Positions 33,445 to 41,176 of a stretch of 57,862 bases of DNA are shown here, piece after piece. The first letter of the stretch is position 1; every line of letters starts with the position of its first letter. The notes beneath the pieces are model-generated. The model searched no databases. It saw only the letters and a program-made list of their open reading frames with translations, and was not told where the DNA came from. Location of the stretch: NCBI GenBank assembly GCA_944391345.1, contig CALXTE010000011.1, forward strand, positions 1 to 57,862. Reading direction: 5' to 3'. The stretch comes from an uncultured Alphaproteobacteria bacterium. Lineage in GTDB: Bacteria > Pseudomonadota > Alphaproteobacteria > RF32 > CAG-239. The position numbers were made by a program, and so were the translations under genes.

Positions 33445-34587
33445 ATGTTAAAAGTTTTTGAGGCTTTTGCTGGATATGGTAGCCAAAGAATGGCTTTAAG
33501 AAATTTAGGTATTCCTTTTGAAGTTGTCGGAATATCCGAGATTGTAGAAGATGCTCTTTTGTCGTACGCTGCTATACACACTAACTTTTTGCAAATAAGA
33601 AATGAATATAATTTAATACCCAATCAAGACAAAGAAATGATGGTTAATTATCTTGAAAGTATTAATGTACCTCTCGACTATAAAACATTTAAGAATAGAG
33701 CAAGAAATCTTAAACCTGAAAAATTAAAAGATTTATATCTAGCCAATAAACTAATTAAAAATTACGGAGATATTACCAAAATAGATCCGTCAAAATTACC
33801 AGATTTTGACTTATTAACTTATTCTTTTCCTTGTCAAGATATTTCAGTTGCTGGCTACCAACACGGATTAAATAGCAACTCAGGAACTCGTTCATCTTTA
33901 CTATGGGAATGTTGCAAGATAATTGAGACTAAAAAACCAAAATTTTTAATGATGGAAAATGTTAAAAATTTAGTCGGATCTAATCATCGTCATAATTTTA
34001 CAAAATTTTTAACATATCTAGAAAAAGTTGGCTATAAAAATAGTTGGGCGGTTTTAAATGCTCGAGATTACGGAACCCCACAAAATAGAGAACGCGTATT
34101 TTGTATTAGTTCTCTTGATAAAAATTTTAATTATAAATTTCCTATTCCTGTTAAATTAAAATGTTCAATGAACGACTTTTTAGAAAAAGATGTATCTTCT
34201 TCTTATTATTTAAAGGATGAATTTACATTAGATAGCCCCATAACACAACAAGTCAGCTATTGTATTGATTCAAATTATTGGAAAGGTTCTAGTCTTGATA
34301 ATTTTTTGACCAAACATCGTCGTCAACTTGTAACTGGAAAAATAACTACTGATGGAAAATATAGAGTAAGAAGACTCACCCCGAATGAAACATGGCGCCT
34401 AATGGGGTGTTCTGATAGTGATTTTAAAAAAGCATCACAAGTTGTTAGTAATACAAGTTTGTATAAACAAGCTGGAAATAGTATTGTTGTGTCTGTTCTT
34501 GAAGCAATATTCAAAAACATGTTTATAACACAAGAAACGCCCAAACTTGATGAAACCAAAGAAGACTACCAATTCTCTTTATTTTAA
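33445..34587 (+). CDS. DNA (cytosine-5) methyltransferase
   Basis: The second cytosine-5 methyltransferase of the locus, 380 residues, without an HTH. It shows FEAFAGYGSQ (motif I), SFPCQDIS with the catalytic cysteine (motif IV), MMENVKNL (VI), PQNRERVF (VIII) and YKQAGNSIVV (X). The target recognition region lies at about 240-330. The ATG at 33445 follows GAGGG by four bases; longer in-frame starts have no site. The gene ends four bases inside the convergent endonuclease gene. Two methyltransferases with one endonuclease is the ScrFI arrangement. Confidence 0.93.
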   Translation: MLKVFEAFAGYGSQRMALRNLGIPFEVVGISEIVEDALLSYAAIHTNFLQIRNEYNLIPNQDKEMMVNYLESINVPLDYKTFKNRARNLKPEKLKDLYLANKLIKNYGDITKIDPSKLPDFDLLTYSFPCQDISVAGYQHGLNSNSGTRSSLLWECCKIIETKKPKFLMMENVKNLVGSNHRHNFTKFLTYLEKVGYKNSWAVLNARDYGTPQNRERVFCISSLDKNFNYKFPIPVKLKCSMNDFLEKDVSSSYYLKDEFTLDSPITQQVSYCIDSNYWKGSSLDNFLTKHRRQLVTGKITTDGKYRVRRLTPNETWRLMGCSDSDFKKASQVVSNTSLYKQAGNSIVVSVLEAIFKNMFITQETPKLDETKEDYQFSLF

Positions 34588-35390
34588 CTGAATGTCTCTT
34601 CAATTAAACTGTCCCAGAAAGAATTATTGGCCCTCCATTCTGAGTATGGACGTTTGTTTCCAACATACATGCCACTATCAAAAAAGACTATCCCTTGTTT
34701 TACTAAGGAAATCCATCTATCAAATGTTATTGGAGCTCCAAAACATATTTTACAATATTGACCATTTTCATCTGTTTTACAAGTAAACCAACCGTTTGAA
34801 TTGAATTTATCTTCTAATTTTTGTTTTAAAGATTTTCCTTTTAATCCCGATGGTAAAGACAAACCATACCATATTGCTAATGGTATGGTTTCTTTTTGCA
34901 ATAATTCCGGAATGATATCAGCTTTATTTTCTCTTAAATCGTTGCTATAGGAATACTCTGCAATTATATTGTTATCATCAGTAACAACTAAACGCTGACC
35001 AAAACGATTATATCCAGAAATTTTTGGACAAGGTTCTCCTGACCAAGAGTATCTACCTCCTTTAGCTTCATTTGGTTTTCCAAATATTTGAATAAATAAA
35101 TCTCTATTTTCTATTTTTGTTCTTTTATTAAAAACAGACCTATATTGAGGCATCGTATAGACATATTCATTTGCAGACCAATCACCAAAAGTCGTTTTTG
35201 AGGTCGTTTCGTTTTTCAATTCATATCCTAGTATATCTGCGGAATTATCTGCATTATGGTGAATATTAAATTGTGTTTCTAGCCAATGTCCTTTTCGACC
35301 ATCATGTCTAACATTCATTCCTTCTGTATTAGGGCTTTTACCTTTAACATTTTCTCTAAAAATTCGAATCAATTTATCTTTGTTAGACAT
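34584..35390 (-). CDS. Type II restriction endonuclease, LlaMI/MutH-like
   Basis: A 268-residue protein with the MutH/LlaMI-like segment GHWLETQFNIHHNADN followed by ADILGYELKN, which supplies the Asp and Glu-x-Lys of a PD-(D/E)xK active site (about 45-60). Related enzymes (LlaMI, ScrFI) cut CCNGG, so that is the expected target; this is inferred. The gene overlaps the convergent methyltransferase by four bases. AGGAG lies eight bases before the start. The enclosing locus has two methyltransferases and an ASCH gene. Confidence 0.8.
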   Translation of the reverse strand: MSNKDKLIRIFRENVKGKSPNTEGMNVRHDGRKGHWLETQFNIHHNADNSADILGYELKNETTSKTTFGDWSANEYVYTMPQYRSVFNKRTKIENRDLFIQIFGKPNEAKGGRYSWSGEPCPKISGYNRFGQRLVVTDDNNIIAEYSYSNDLRENKADIIPELLQKETIPLAIWYGLSLPSGLKGKSLKQKLEDKFNSNGWFTCKTDENGQYCKICFGAPITFDRWISLVKQGIVFFDSGMYVGNKRPYSEWRANNSFWDSLIEETFS

Positions 35391-35666
35391 TTTGATGCTC
35401 CTAAAAATTTTGATACACTAGAAGTTTACACCTAAATGTCTATTAAAAGCAAGTATTTGATAGATTTATACTATCTTATTTTCCTTCATTATCAATGTCA
35501 TCGCATTTATTTTGCGACGCGTTGTATGTAAATTGCGATTTGTGCGTTTTCCTTGTCAGCCAACGCGTATACGGTTGTTTTATGATAAATTTATCGTCAA
35601 AACTCAATTCATACACTTAAAACACAGGAAAACGAAGGGAAACAACAATTTTTTTTCAGAAGTATC
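35391..35666. other. Gene-free stretch upstream of the attenuator RNA
   Basis: No convincing gene lies in these 276 bases. Short inverted repeats are present: TCGCA/TGCGA near 35501-35517 and CGCGTTG (35518-35524) with CAACGCG (35561-35567). A 41-codon cysteine-rich ORF starting at about 35496 has no ribosome-binding site and is not accepted. Confidence 0.4.
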
Positions 35667-35694
35667 TTGACTCAGAGGCCAAATATGCTAGACT
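35667..35694 (+). promoter_or_regulatory. Promoter of the attenuator-like RNA
   Basis: TTGACT and TAGACT with a 16-base spacer and an extended -10 TGC. Confidence 0.6.
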
Positions 35695-35700
35695 TATAGA

Positions 35701-35813
35701 GCTTCAAGTCTTCTAATGAACTTACCCATGAAAATTGCAAGAGTTCAATTAGACTGAGTTCGTTGTATACCGAACTTAATCGTCCCAACAGGGAGATGGT
35801 TCGGTGTTTTTTT
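35701..35813 (+). ncRNA. Structured leader/attenuator-like RNA
   Basis: The first stem pairs 35708-35721 with 35743-35754, with a small bulge. AGTTCG (35757-35762) can pair with CGAACT (35771-35776). The second arm of that hairpin overlaps ACCGAAC (35769-35775), which pairs with GTTCGGT (35799-35805) as a terminator followed by seven T. An inner TCCC-AACA-GGGA hairpin lies between. The two folds exclude each other, as in an attenuator or riboswitch. It could also be a separate small RNA of about 113 nt. The gene at 35892 lies directly downstream. Confidence 0.55.
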
Positions 35814-35821
35814 ATTCCCAC

Positions 35822-35887
35822 TATTTCCTTTGAAGAGTCGATTGTTCGATATGAAAACAATGGTTTAACAATTGAGCAAAGGAAATA
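35822..35887 (+). promoter_or_regulatory. Hairpin hiding the ribosome-binding site of the gene at 35892
   Basis: TATTTCCTTTG (35822-35832) pairs perfectly over 11 bases with CAAAGGAAATA (35877-35887), which contains the AAAGGA site. Translation would be blocked when this stem forms. Confidence 0.55.
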
Positions 35888-35891
35888 TTAA

Positions 35892-36599
35892 ATGAATAAT
35901 TTACCAAAATATATTTCTACACATTTTTCCAATAATTGCTGTCAGAATGTTCCTATAACAACAAAACGAATAAAAGAGCTTTATCCTGATTTGAATAATT
36001 CCAAAATTTTTGATGAACTTTTAATATTGGAAAATTCAGGAATTATAGCCATAAAACAAGCAGCTAGAAGAAATAAGTGTTATAAGGAACGAGAAGATTG
36101 GCTAAGTAGAAAACATAAAATCACCCGATACCTAATTGATATATTACAACCCGAATTCTTTTGGCAACCTACTGTTTCAGAAACGGACTGGGCTATTAAG
36201 GCTAGTGTGGATATAGAAAAATGGGATTTTGTAATTCAACTTAATGGAATTGAAGAAAAGATCTGTGTCGACTTAAAACCAGCGAAAGGACATCAAAAAA
36301 CATTATTGATGAAATTTTGGGAGCAAGCCCAAAATAATGTAAATGAATGGTGCACATGTCAATTTGGCAATTCTTGCAGTTCTATTAATGCGTTTTTTAA
36401 TCGCTTTTGTAAAATGTTAAAACCTTTTTTTATAGAGGTTACAAAAAGAGGTGTGCGATTTACACCTGTTGTTTATCCTCAAGTCCTAAAAGCTAAGAAC
36501 ATTCAAGAATTGGTGTTTTTTGCAGACAAAGAGAATAGACTCCACTATAAATGTACATTTGATGAGAACGGTCAATTTATAAGGTGGATTAAGCTTTGA
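35892..36599 (+). CDS. Unknown protein, possible PD-(D/E)xK nuclease
   Basis: The 235-residue protein is not recognised. Its N-terminal 75 residues look like a winged helix (TTKRIKELYPDL, FDELLILENSGIIAIK). A following part has DFVIQLNGIEEKICVDLKPAKG (two runs: DFVIQLNG and KICVDLK), which gives an Asp-x13-Asp-x-Lys spacing as in the PD-(D/E)xK nuclease fold, and then a helix with EQAQNN. The nuclease idea is inferred from this pattern. The gene sits beside a restriction-modification locus, behind an attenuator-like RNA and an RBS-hiding hairpin, so its expression appears tightly held. Confidence 0.6.
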   Translation: MNNLPKYISTHFSNNCCQNVPITTKRIKELYPDLNNSKIFDELLILENSGIIAIKQAARRNKCYKEREDWLSRKHKITRYLIDILQPEFFWQPTVSETDWAIKASVDIEKWDFVIQLNGIEEKICVDLKPAKGHQKTLLMKFWEQAQNNVNEWCTCQFGNSCSSINAFFNRFCKMLKPFFIEVTKRGVRFTPVVYPQVLKAKNIQELVFFADKENRLHYKCTFDENGQFIRWIKL

Positions 36600-36622
36600 T
36601 AATCTCTATTATTTTCTAAAAA

Positions 36623-36684
36623 AACTTTGGCTAATTGGTAAGTTTCCATTGTGGCTTGATAATACTCTTTAGTTAGCCAAAGTT
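36623..36684 (+). repeat. 12-bp inverted repeat after the gene at 35892
   Basis: AACTTTGGCTAA (36623-36634) and TTAGCCAAAGTT (36673-36684) are perfectly complementary, with 38 bases between. No T run follows. Confidence 0.6.
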
Positions 36685-36712
36685 CGAAATTCATCGCGTT
36701 AGTATCACCATT
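36681..36712 (+). other. tRNA-Glu 3'-end-like sequence; candidate right attachment site
   Basis: AGTTCGAA is identical to 22868-22875 of tRNA-Glu. After five extra bases (ATTCA), 15 of 19 bases match the tRNA continuation and CCA end, including GTT-G-ATCACCA. It may be the right attachment half-site or a decayed tRNA fragment. Confidence 0.4.
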
Positions 36713-36750
36713 AAAAAAAGCGCCAAAACGGCGCTTTTTTTAATGGTGAT
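36704..36750. terminator. Perfect 21-bp palindrome with bidirectional terminator
   Basis: The 21 bases from 36704 and the 21 bases from 36730 are perfectly complementary around AAAAC. The inner part, A7-GCGCC and GGCGC-T7, forms a bidirectional terminator. The outer ATCACCATT/AATGGTGAT extends it. Confidence 0.7.
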
Positions 36751-36890
36751 GCGCCGACTTGTTAAACGTCAAGGCTTGCTACAGCAAGCCGAAAGCGGTG
36801 TTACAAGTCAAGTGCCCGAAGCGAAGTTGGCTTGCCTTATAAGGCAAGCCTTACGGAGCAAGACACCAATTCAGACGGCAGTCTTGACAA
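36751..36890. repeat. GC-richer, multiply hairpinned segment
   Basis: GACTTGT (36756-36762) pairs with ACAAGTC (36803-36809) and encloses GGCTTGC/GCAAGCC (36773-36779 with 36784-36790). GGCTTGCCTT/AAGGCAAGCC (36829-36838 with 36841-36850) and CAAGAC/GTCTTG (36859-36864 with 36881-36886) follow. Composition is clearly unlike the A/T-rich flanks. It could be a genome-wide intergenic repeat, an origin or a minus-strand RNA ending at the terminator at 36704. A 73-codon ORF across it is not accepted. Confidence 0.5.
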
Positions 36891-36964
36891 TGGTTGCTTT
36901 TTCTTTTATGAGTTGTACATTATTCAATTTTAAAATAGTTGTTATTAGTTTTAGTACAAAATAA

Positions 36965-37513
36965 ATGAATCGAAATCCAAAGTTAAAAAAATGCAATATG
37001 AAAATATGTCAGGGCTTTTGTTGTTATGATGGGGTTTATCTAAAACAAGGAGAGGAGGAAAAATTAAAAAATGTTATAAAAACTCATCCTCAAGATTTTC
37101 CTTTACCTGCAGAAGATTATTTTGATGACGGTAATTGGCACAATAAGGTTAAAGGACGAAAAACAGCTGTCAGGCCATTTCAATATTCTAATAATTTTCC
37201 AAAGCATTTTAATCAAACAAAGTGTATGTTTGCTGATGATAATGGTTTTTGTATTTTACAAAAAATTGCTTTGCGAGAGAAAATTCATCCTTGGAGCTAT
37301 AAGCCTTTTGCTTGCTGTTTATTTCCTCTCATTGAAAGAGATGGACAACTTATTCCTCCTCCTAATAAAGGTGAAAAAGATGACTATTTTATTGATGAAA
37401 CATATCCGGGGTTTGTTAATTGTCTTTATTGCGGTATAGACTGTAATGATGGTGAAAATTGGACTGATGTGTTGAAAGATGAAATTAATTTTTTTAAACA
37501 ATCAATGAAATGA
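36965..37513 (+). CDS. Cysteine-cluster protein (YkgJ/DUF3109-like)
   Basis: The 182-residue protein carries a dispersed cysteine set: CNMKICQGFCCYDGVYL (about 11-27), KCMF, FCILQK, FACCLFP and CLYCGIDC. This matches the zinc- or iron-binding YkgJ/DUF3109 families of unknown function. No signal peptide is present. It is A/T-rich like the element but lies beyond its probable right end. A terminator-like hairpin follows at 37621. The ribosome-binding site is weak. Confidence 0.7.
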   Translation: MNRNPKLKKCNMKICQGFCCYDGVYLKQGEEEKLKNVIKTHPQDFPLPAEDYFDDGNWHNKVKGRKTAVRPFQYSNNFPKHFNQTKCMFADDNGFCILQKIALREKIHPWSYKPFACCLFPLIERDGQLIPPPNKGEKDDYFIDETYPGFVNCLYCGIDCNDGENWTDVLKDEINFFKQSMK

Positions 37514-37620
37514 TTTTTTTTTATAAATAAAATACTCGTAAACCATAAGTAAATCATCACTAATTTAAGCAGCAGTCATGAAAAGGAGTGCCTTTTTTAT
37601 TGTGTGGAAATGATGGTTAT

Positions 37621-37654
37621 AAAAGCCTTACTGCAAAAATGCGGTAAGGCTTTT
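37621..37654. terminator. Bidirectional terminator
   Basis: AAAAGCCTTACTGCA and TGCGGTAAGGCTTTT form a 15-bp stem with one wobble around AAAA. It separates the convergent genes ending at 37513 and 37662. Confidence 0.75.
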
Positions 37655-37661
37655 ATATTGT

Positions 37662-37898
37662 TTAATCACCATGAAAATGTTTTCTAACGACATCAGAGAG
37701 CGAAATCGACAGATCCTTTTCTCTTTGTAAATCCCATTCTGCTTTTAGCTTAGCAAATTCTTTGACATAATCTTCTGTTTTGAGTCCGGAGGGAGATACT
37801 TGGGAACGTTGCAGTTCTAATTCTTCATCGAAGTATCCATGCCTTTCGGCCTCAAGTAAGGCATGTAAATTTAAATAATTTGTTCTTTTGGGTTTCAT
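37662..37898 (-). CDS. Hypothetical protein
   Basis: A 78-residue charged, mostly helical protein beginning KPKRTNYLNLHALLEAERHGYF and ending DVVRKHFHGD. It has no hydrophobic segment, and I recognise no family. It is followed by a terminator. The next gene upstream, a small membrane protein, lies 18 bases away on the same strand and may be co-transcribed. Confidence 0.55.
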   Translation of the reverse strand: MKPKRTNYLNLHALLEAERHGYFDEELELQRSQVSPSGLKTEDYVKEFAKLKAEWDLQREKDLSISLSDVVRKHFHGD

Positions 37899-37915
37899 AA
37901 TAATTATATTTTAGT

Positions 37916-38218
37916 TCATTTTGATGGGTGCTTGTTTGGTAGGGCGGCGCAAATTGTCGTGATTAGTATTATTCCAATAGCGACTAATGGAGGCCAAACC
38001 AAAGATACCGAACCCGTTAGATAACCAAGATGTATAATAAAAACTGCTAAAATTATGAAAAATATTGTTAAAAAGCGAAAGAATAATCCTTTTAATGGGG
38101 AAAAATCTTGGCTTTTTTTACATAGTTTTTGCAATTTATTATACTTAAAAAGTGTGTAAATGGATAGAAGTATTTCTATGCCAAAATAGATGCATAATAA
38201 TTCTTGTAACTGTTCCAT
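37916..38218 (-). CDS. Small membrane protein
   Basis: A 100-residue protein with three hydrophobic segments, at about 5-24, 45-65 and 72-92, joined by a basic loop (KYNKLQKLCKK) after the first. No family is recognised. By the positive-inside pattern the loop between segments one and two should be cytoplasmic. It is probably in one unit with the gene at 37662. Confidence 0.6.
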   Translation of the reverse strand: MEQLQELLCIYFGIEILLSIYTLFKYNKLQKLCKKSQDFSPLKGLFFRFLTIFFIILAVFIIHLGYLTGSVSLVWPPLVAIGIILITTICAALPNKHPSK

Positions 38219-38305
38219 AATAATTAAATTTATTTGTTAGACATAATTGTTATTTTTTAGGGCTTTATTATACAAAGATTTGTTAAAGAAGCAAGTTAAA
38301 TTATT

Positions 38306-38722
38306 TTATGGTTTGATTTGCAAAGCACGAAGGATGGCAATCATTCCTTCTGCCGCTGTATCACTCATAATTTTATATTGATTATTGAATGTGTAAAAAT
38401 TCATGAAACTTGCAGAAAAACTTTTTCCGGTTGCGGGCATCCCCATAAAATTTCTATCATGCGTTCCCGAACAGGTCCAATGGACAGCGACTTTGTTGCC
38501 TTCTGCAACCATTTCTTCCAGTTTCCATTGAACATTGGAAAAACTTTTTCTTAACCAAAAAACTAAAGATAAATATCCTTTGCCGCCATATACAGGTTCT
38601 GGAAAAGCCGGCGTATAAAAGGGGGCTTTGGAGTCAACAAGTTCATTAGCCATATTGACATCGGCCGTATTAATCATTGTTTCAAATTTTTTTATTTGTT
38701 TTTTTAAAATTTCTAAGTCCAT
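38306..38722 (-). CDS. SnoaL-like / ester-cyclase family protein
   Basis: The 138-residue protein matches the SnoaL-like (NTF2-fold) pattern: a helical N-terminus, GGKGYLSLVFWLRKSF, VAVHWTCSGTH, FMGMPATGKSFS and a closing FYTFNN..KI segment. Such proteins are small alpha+beta barrels with diverse or unknown activity. The ATG at 38722 is chosen because GGGGAT lies just upstream and homologous starts are close; longer in-frame starts run into A/T-rich noise. It follows the broken EamA gene on the same strand, 141 bases away. Confidence 0.75.
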   Translation of the reverse strand: MDLEILKKQIKKFETMINTADVNMANELVDSKAPFYTPAFPEPVYGGKGYLSLVFWLRKSFSNVQWKLEEMVAEGNKVAVHWTCSGTHDRNFMGMPATGKSFSASFMNFYTFNNQYKIMSDTAAEGMIAILRALQIKP

Positions 38723-38863
38723 ATTATCCCCAATTAATGAAAATATGCAATTTGAAAATAGTTTTGTTTTTATAAGGTTATCTTGTTTTTTTATATTATA
38801 GGCAATATTATTCAACAAGATATTTTTAATATTTATTGACATAGCGGGTTTTGAGCGGCGTGT

Positions 38864-39748
38864 TTATGATGTCGTTTGTCGATGTCCAAAAGAAACCATC
38901 ATTATTCCGCTTATTACAAATAGGCCACCCAAAATTTGGGAAGGATAAAATCGTTCGCCTAAAAAAAGAAAAGCTTCAATTCCACTGAAAAATGGCAATA
39001 AATAATAAATAATTCCGGTTTTTAAATTTCCGATTTTTGCCAAAGCATTGTTCCACATTAAATAAGCGCCAACGGAATTAAATATTCCGAGATAGGCTAA
39101 AATCAGCCAATCTTGCGTATTAAGCTTTGAAAATATATTTTCTCCTACTTCAATAAAGGCAATAGGGTATAAAAGAATGACGCCTACAAAAGCTGTTGCG
39201 GCCAGCATGGTTTGTTGATTGATTTCCGATGGGCGCTTTTTTTGTAATAATGAATAAATTGCAAAACAAAATGAATTAAAAAGCACAAATAAATCTCCGG
39301 GGGCAAAGTTAAAGTTAAGCAGTTTTGATATATTTCCTTGCGTTATAATAAAAATAACGCCACCTAAAGCGATTATAAAACCTATGATTTGCATTAAAGA
39401 AATATGTTCATGAAGAAAAATTAACGATAAGACTAATAAAAAAATGGGTCCGTTTAGGGCTAACAAACTCATATTAAAAGGATCTGCTGTGCGGGCCGCA
39501 AAATATATCATGGAATTTTGCAAAACGATGCCGGTTATGGCTAAGCCAAGCACTAATTTCCAATTTTTTAATAAAAGAAACCAATTTTTATGCAATCCAT
39601 GCCAGGCCAGTGGTATTAACACTAAAGAAGCAATAAACTAGCTGCCAAATGTTATTTCAAAAGGTTGTAATGTTTGTGAAAACTTGACTGCGATGACATA
39701 GTTGATGCTCCAAAGAAAAATAGAACCTAATGCAAAAATATATCCCAT
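38864..39748 (-). pseudogene. EamA/DMT-family transporter broken by an in-frame TAG
   Basis: The reading frame from ATG 39748, preceded by AAGGA, gives 36 residues typical of an EamA first helix (ALGSIFLWSINYVIA), then TAG at 39638-39640, and continues in frame without other damage to 38864. The downstream 252 residues hold about nine membrane segments and two EamA repeats; the second ends with a GERFYPSQILGG segment, then a final helix. The family exports metabolites or drugs. A single substitution would restore it. A TAG suppressor is unlikely, because TAG is used as an ordinary stop elsewhere (13703, 56743). Confidence 0.8.
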
Positions 39749-40000
39749 TGATATCTTTCCTTAAATTTTTTGAAAATATATTTTTTATATAATTATTTTG
39801 TTACAATTTTCATCTTAAACTAAGCGATAGTATGAAAACTTTTATATATGGACACATAACAATGTTGATAAATGTTATTTGCTGTATTATAAGGAAAATA
39901 TTCTTTGCTAAAGCAGCATGATCGGACAGATTTGTAGAAGGGCGACATTGCCCCGAAATTATCAACCAATTTGTTATCGTCTTGAGAAGGAGTGAATATT

Positions 40001-40768
40001 ATGCTTATACATCAAATTAGAAATGCGACACTTATTATAACATACAATAATAAAAAGTTTTTAATTGATCCTTGGCTTATGCCCAAAGACTATATGTCGG
40101 GGTTTGATTCTGCTGTTAATGCTGATGTTCGTCAGCCAAGAGTGGATTTACTTCTGCCGATTGCTGATATTGTTAAGGTTGATGCCGTCATCTTGACTCA
40201 TTTCCATCCAGATCACTGGGATGAGTTTGCGGCAAAGGAGATTGATAAAAGCCTTCCTTTTTTTGTTCAGAATGAAAAAGATTTGAATATCATTAAATCA
40301 TTTGGTTTTACTGATGTGCGCGTTATTTCCGTAAACGGAACGGAATTTGATGGTGTAACGCTTTTCAAAACATTTGGACAGCATGGTAAAAGAGAAATTA
40401 TTAAACCCTTATGCGAGCAAATCAATATGCCTTATGATGCAATGGGCGTAATTTTTAAGGCCAATCAAGAAAAAACATTATATCTTGCAGGAGATACGAT
40501 ATGGTGTGATGAGGTGATTGTTGCAATCGATAAGTTTTCTCCTGATGTGATTGTGGTTAATGCCTGCGGTGCAACCTTGCTCAATGGTGAAAGAATCATT
40601 ATGAATGATGAAGATGTAAAAATTGTGGCAAATTATGCACCTTCTGCCACCATCGTTGCCAGCCATATGGATACGGTCAGTCATTTGACCGTGTCAAGAG
40701 ATGATATTAAAAAATTGAAGCTCCGTAATGTGATTGTGCCGGAAGATAATGAAATTATGAAATTTTAG
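40001..40768 (+). CDS. Metallo-beta-lactamase-fold hydrolase (UlaG-like)
   Basis: The 255-residue protein has the metal-binding motif HFHPDHWD (about 63-70), an upstream FLIDPW, a distal AGDTIW and NAC segment, and a late ASHMD histidine. These place it in the L-ascorbate-lactonase-like group of metal-dependent hydrolases; substrate unknown. AAGGAG lies eight bases before ATG 40001, which overrules the GTG at 39992. The 250 bases upstream hold no gene. Confidence 0.88.
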   Translation: MLIHQIRNATLIITYNNKKFLIDPWLMPKDYMSGFDSAVNADVRQPRVDLLLPIADIVKVDAVILTHFHPDHWDEFAAKEIDKSLPFFVQNEKDLNIIKSFGFTDVRVISVNGTEFDGVTLFKTFGQHGKREIIKPLCEQINMPYDAMGVIFKANQEKTLYLAGDTIWCDEVIVAIDKFSPDVIVVNACGATLLNGERIIMNDEDVKIVANYAPSATIVASHMDTVSHLTVSRDDIKKLKLRNVIVPEDNEIMKF

Positions 40769-40849
40769 TTATGTAAGCGCAAAATATCTTGAAAATTTTG
40801 TTATCGGCTATACATAAAGTTTGTTTGTAACATTTTTAGGAGAGATAAT

Positions 40850-41035
40850 ATGTTAAGCAAAATTGCACTTATTTTAACAATAATCGGTGGCATTAACTGG
40901 GGATTGGTCGGTATTGCTAATTTTAATTTGGTTAATTTCCTTTTGGGCTTTGCGCCGGTATTGGAGCGGATTATTTATATCGTTGTCGGTTTGTCGGCAA
41001 TTTATGCCGCTTATGATATGGCGAAAAATAAATAA
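40850..41035 (+). CDS. DUF378 membrane protein
   Basis: The 61-residue protein has two membrane helices and the family signature GGINWGLVGIANFNLV, followed by LLG and VYIVVGL-like helix two. Function is unknown. AGGAG precedes the ATG, and a terminator follows directly, so it forms a short single-gene unit. Confidence 0.9.
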   Translation: MLSKIALILTIIGGINWGLVGIANFNLVNFLLGFAPVLERIIYIVVGLSAIYAAYDMAKNK

Positions 41036-41049
41036 TCTAAATCGTCTTA

Positions 41050-41082
41050 GCCTCATGCAAATAATTGTATGAGGCTTTTTTT
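41050..41082 (+). terminator. Terminator after the DUF378 gene
   Basis: GCCTCATGC-like and G-TATGAGGC arms form the stem around an A/T-rich loop, followed by seven T residues. Confidence 0.8.
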
Positions 41083-41176
41083 GTTTTTTATAGAAGCATA
41101 ACTAAGAAAATTTAACGTTGTTTTTAGATTTTGATCTTAACATAGACTCATATATTCCTAACAGGAGGAGAGTGTT

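Larger units (their letters stand above)
22893..36712. mobile_element. Integrative element at tRNA-Glu (right end tentative)
   Basis: The left end is set by tRNA-Glu and the adjoining large serine recombinase. Inside lie a HUH replication initiator with its own helicase, a resolvase, small phage/plasmid-type proteins and a restriction-modification system, all visibly A/T-richer than the flanks. The right end is tentative: at 36681-36712 a sequence matches the tRNA-Glu 3' end (22868-22894) over 8 of 8 and then 15 of 19 bases, with a five-base insertion. A serine recombinase need not leave a long direct repeat, so the end could be elsewhere, up to about 38.2 kb. Confidence 0.6.

Noticed and set aside
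35496-35621. A 41-codon cysteine-rich ORF
   Set aside because: No ribosome-binding site, and it overlaps the inverted repeats upstream of the attenuator promoter.
36635-36710. Possible second tRNA ending in CCA
   Set aside because: The acceptor and T-stems do not pair; only the 3' end resembles tRNA-Glu, so it is reported as a possible attachment site instead.
36743-36964. A 73-codon plus-strand ORF with a start in the terminator palindrome
   Set aside because: It is a reading of the hairpin-rich segment, has no ribosome-binding site, and its composition follows the palindromes and not codons.
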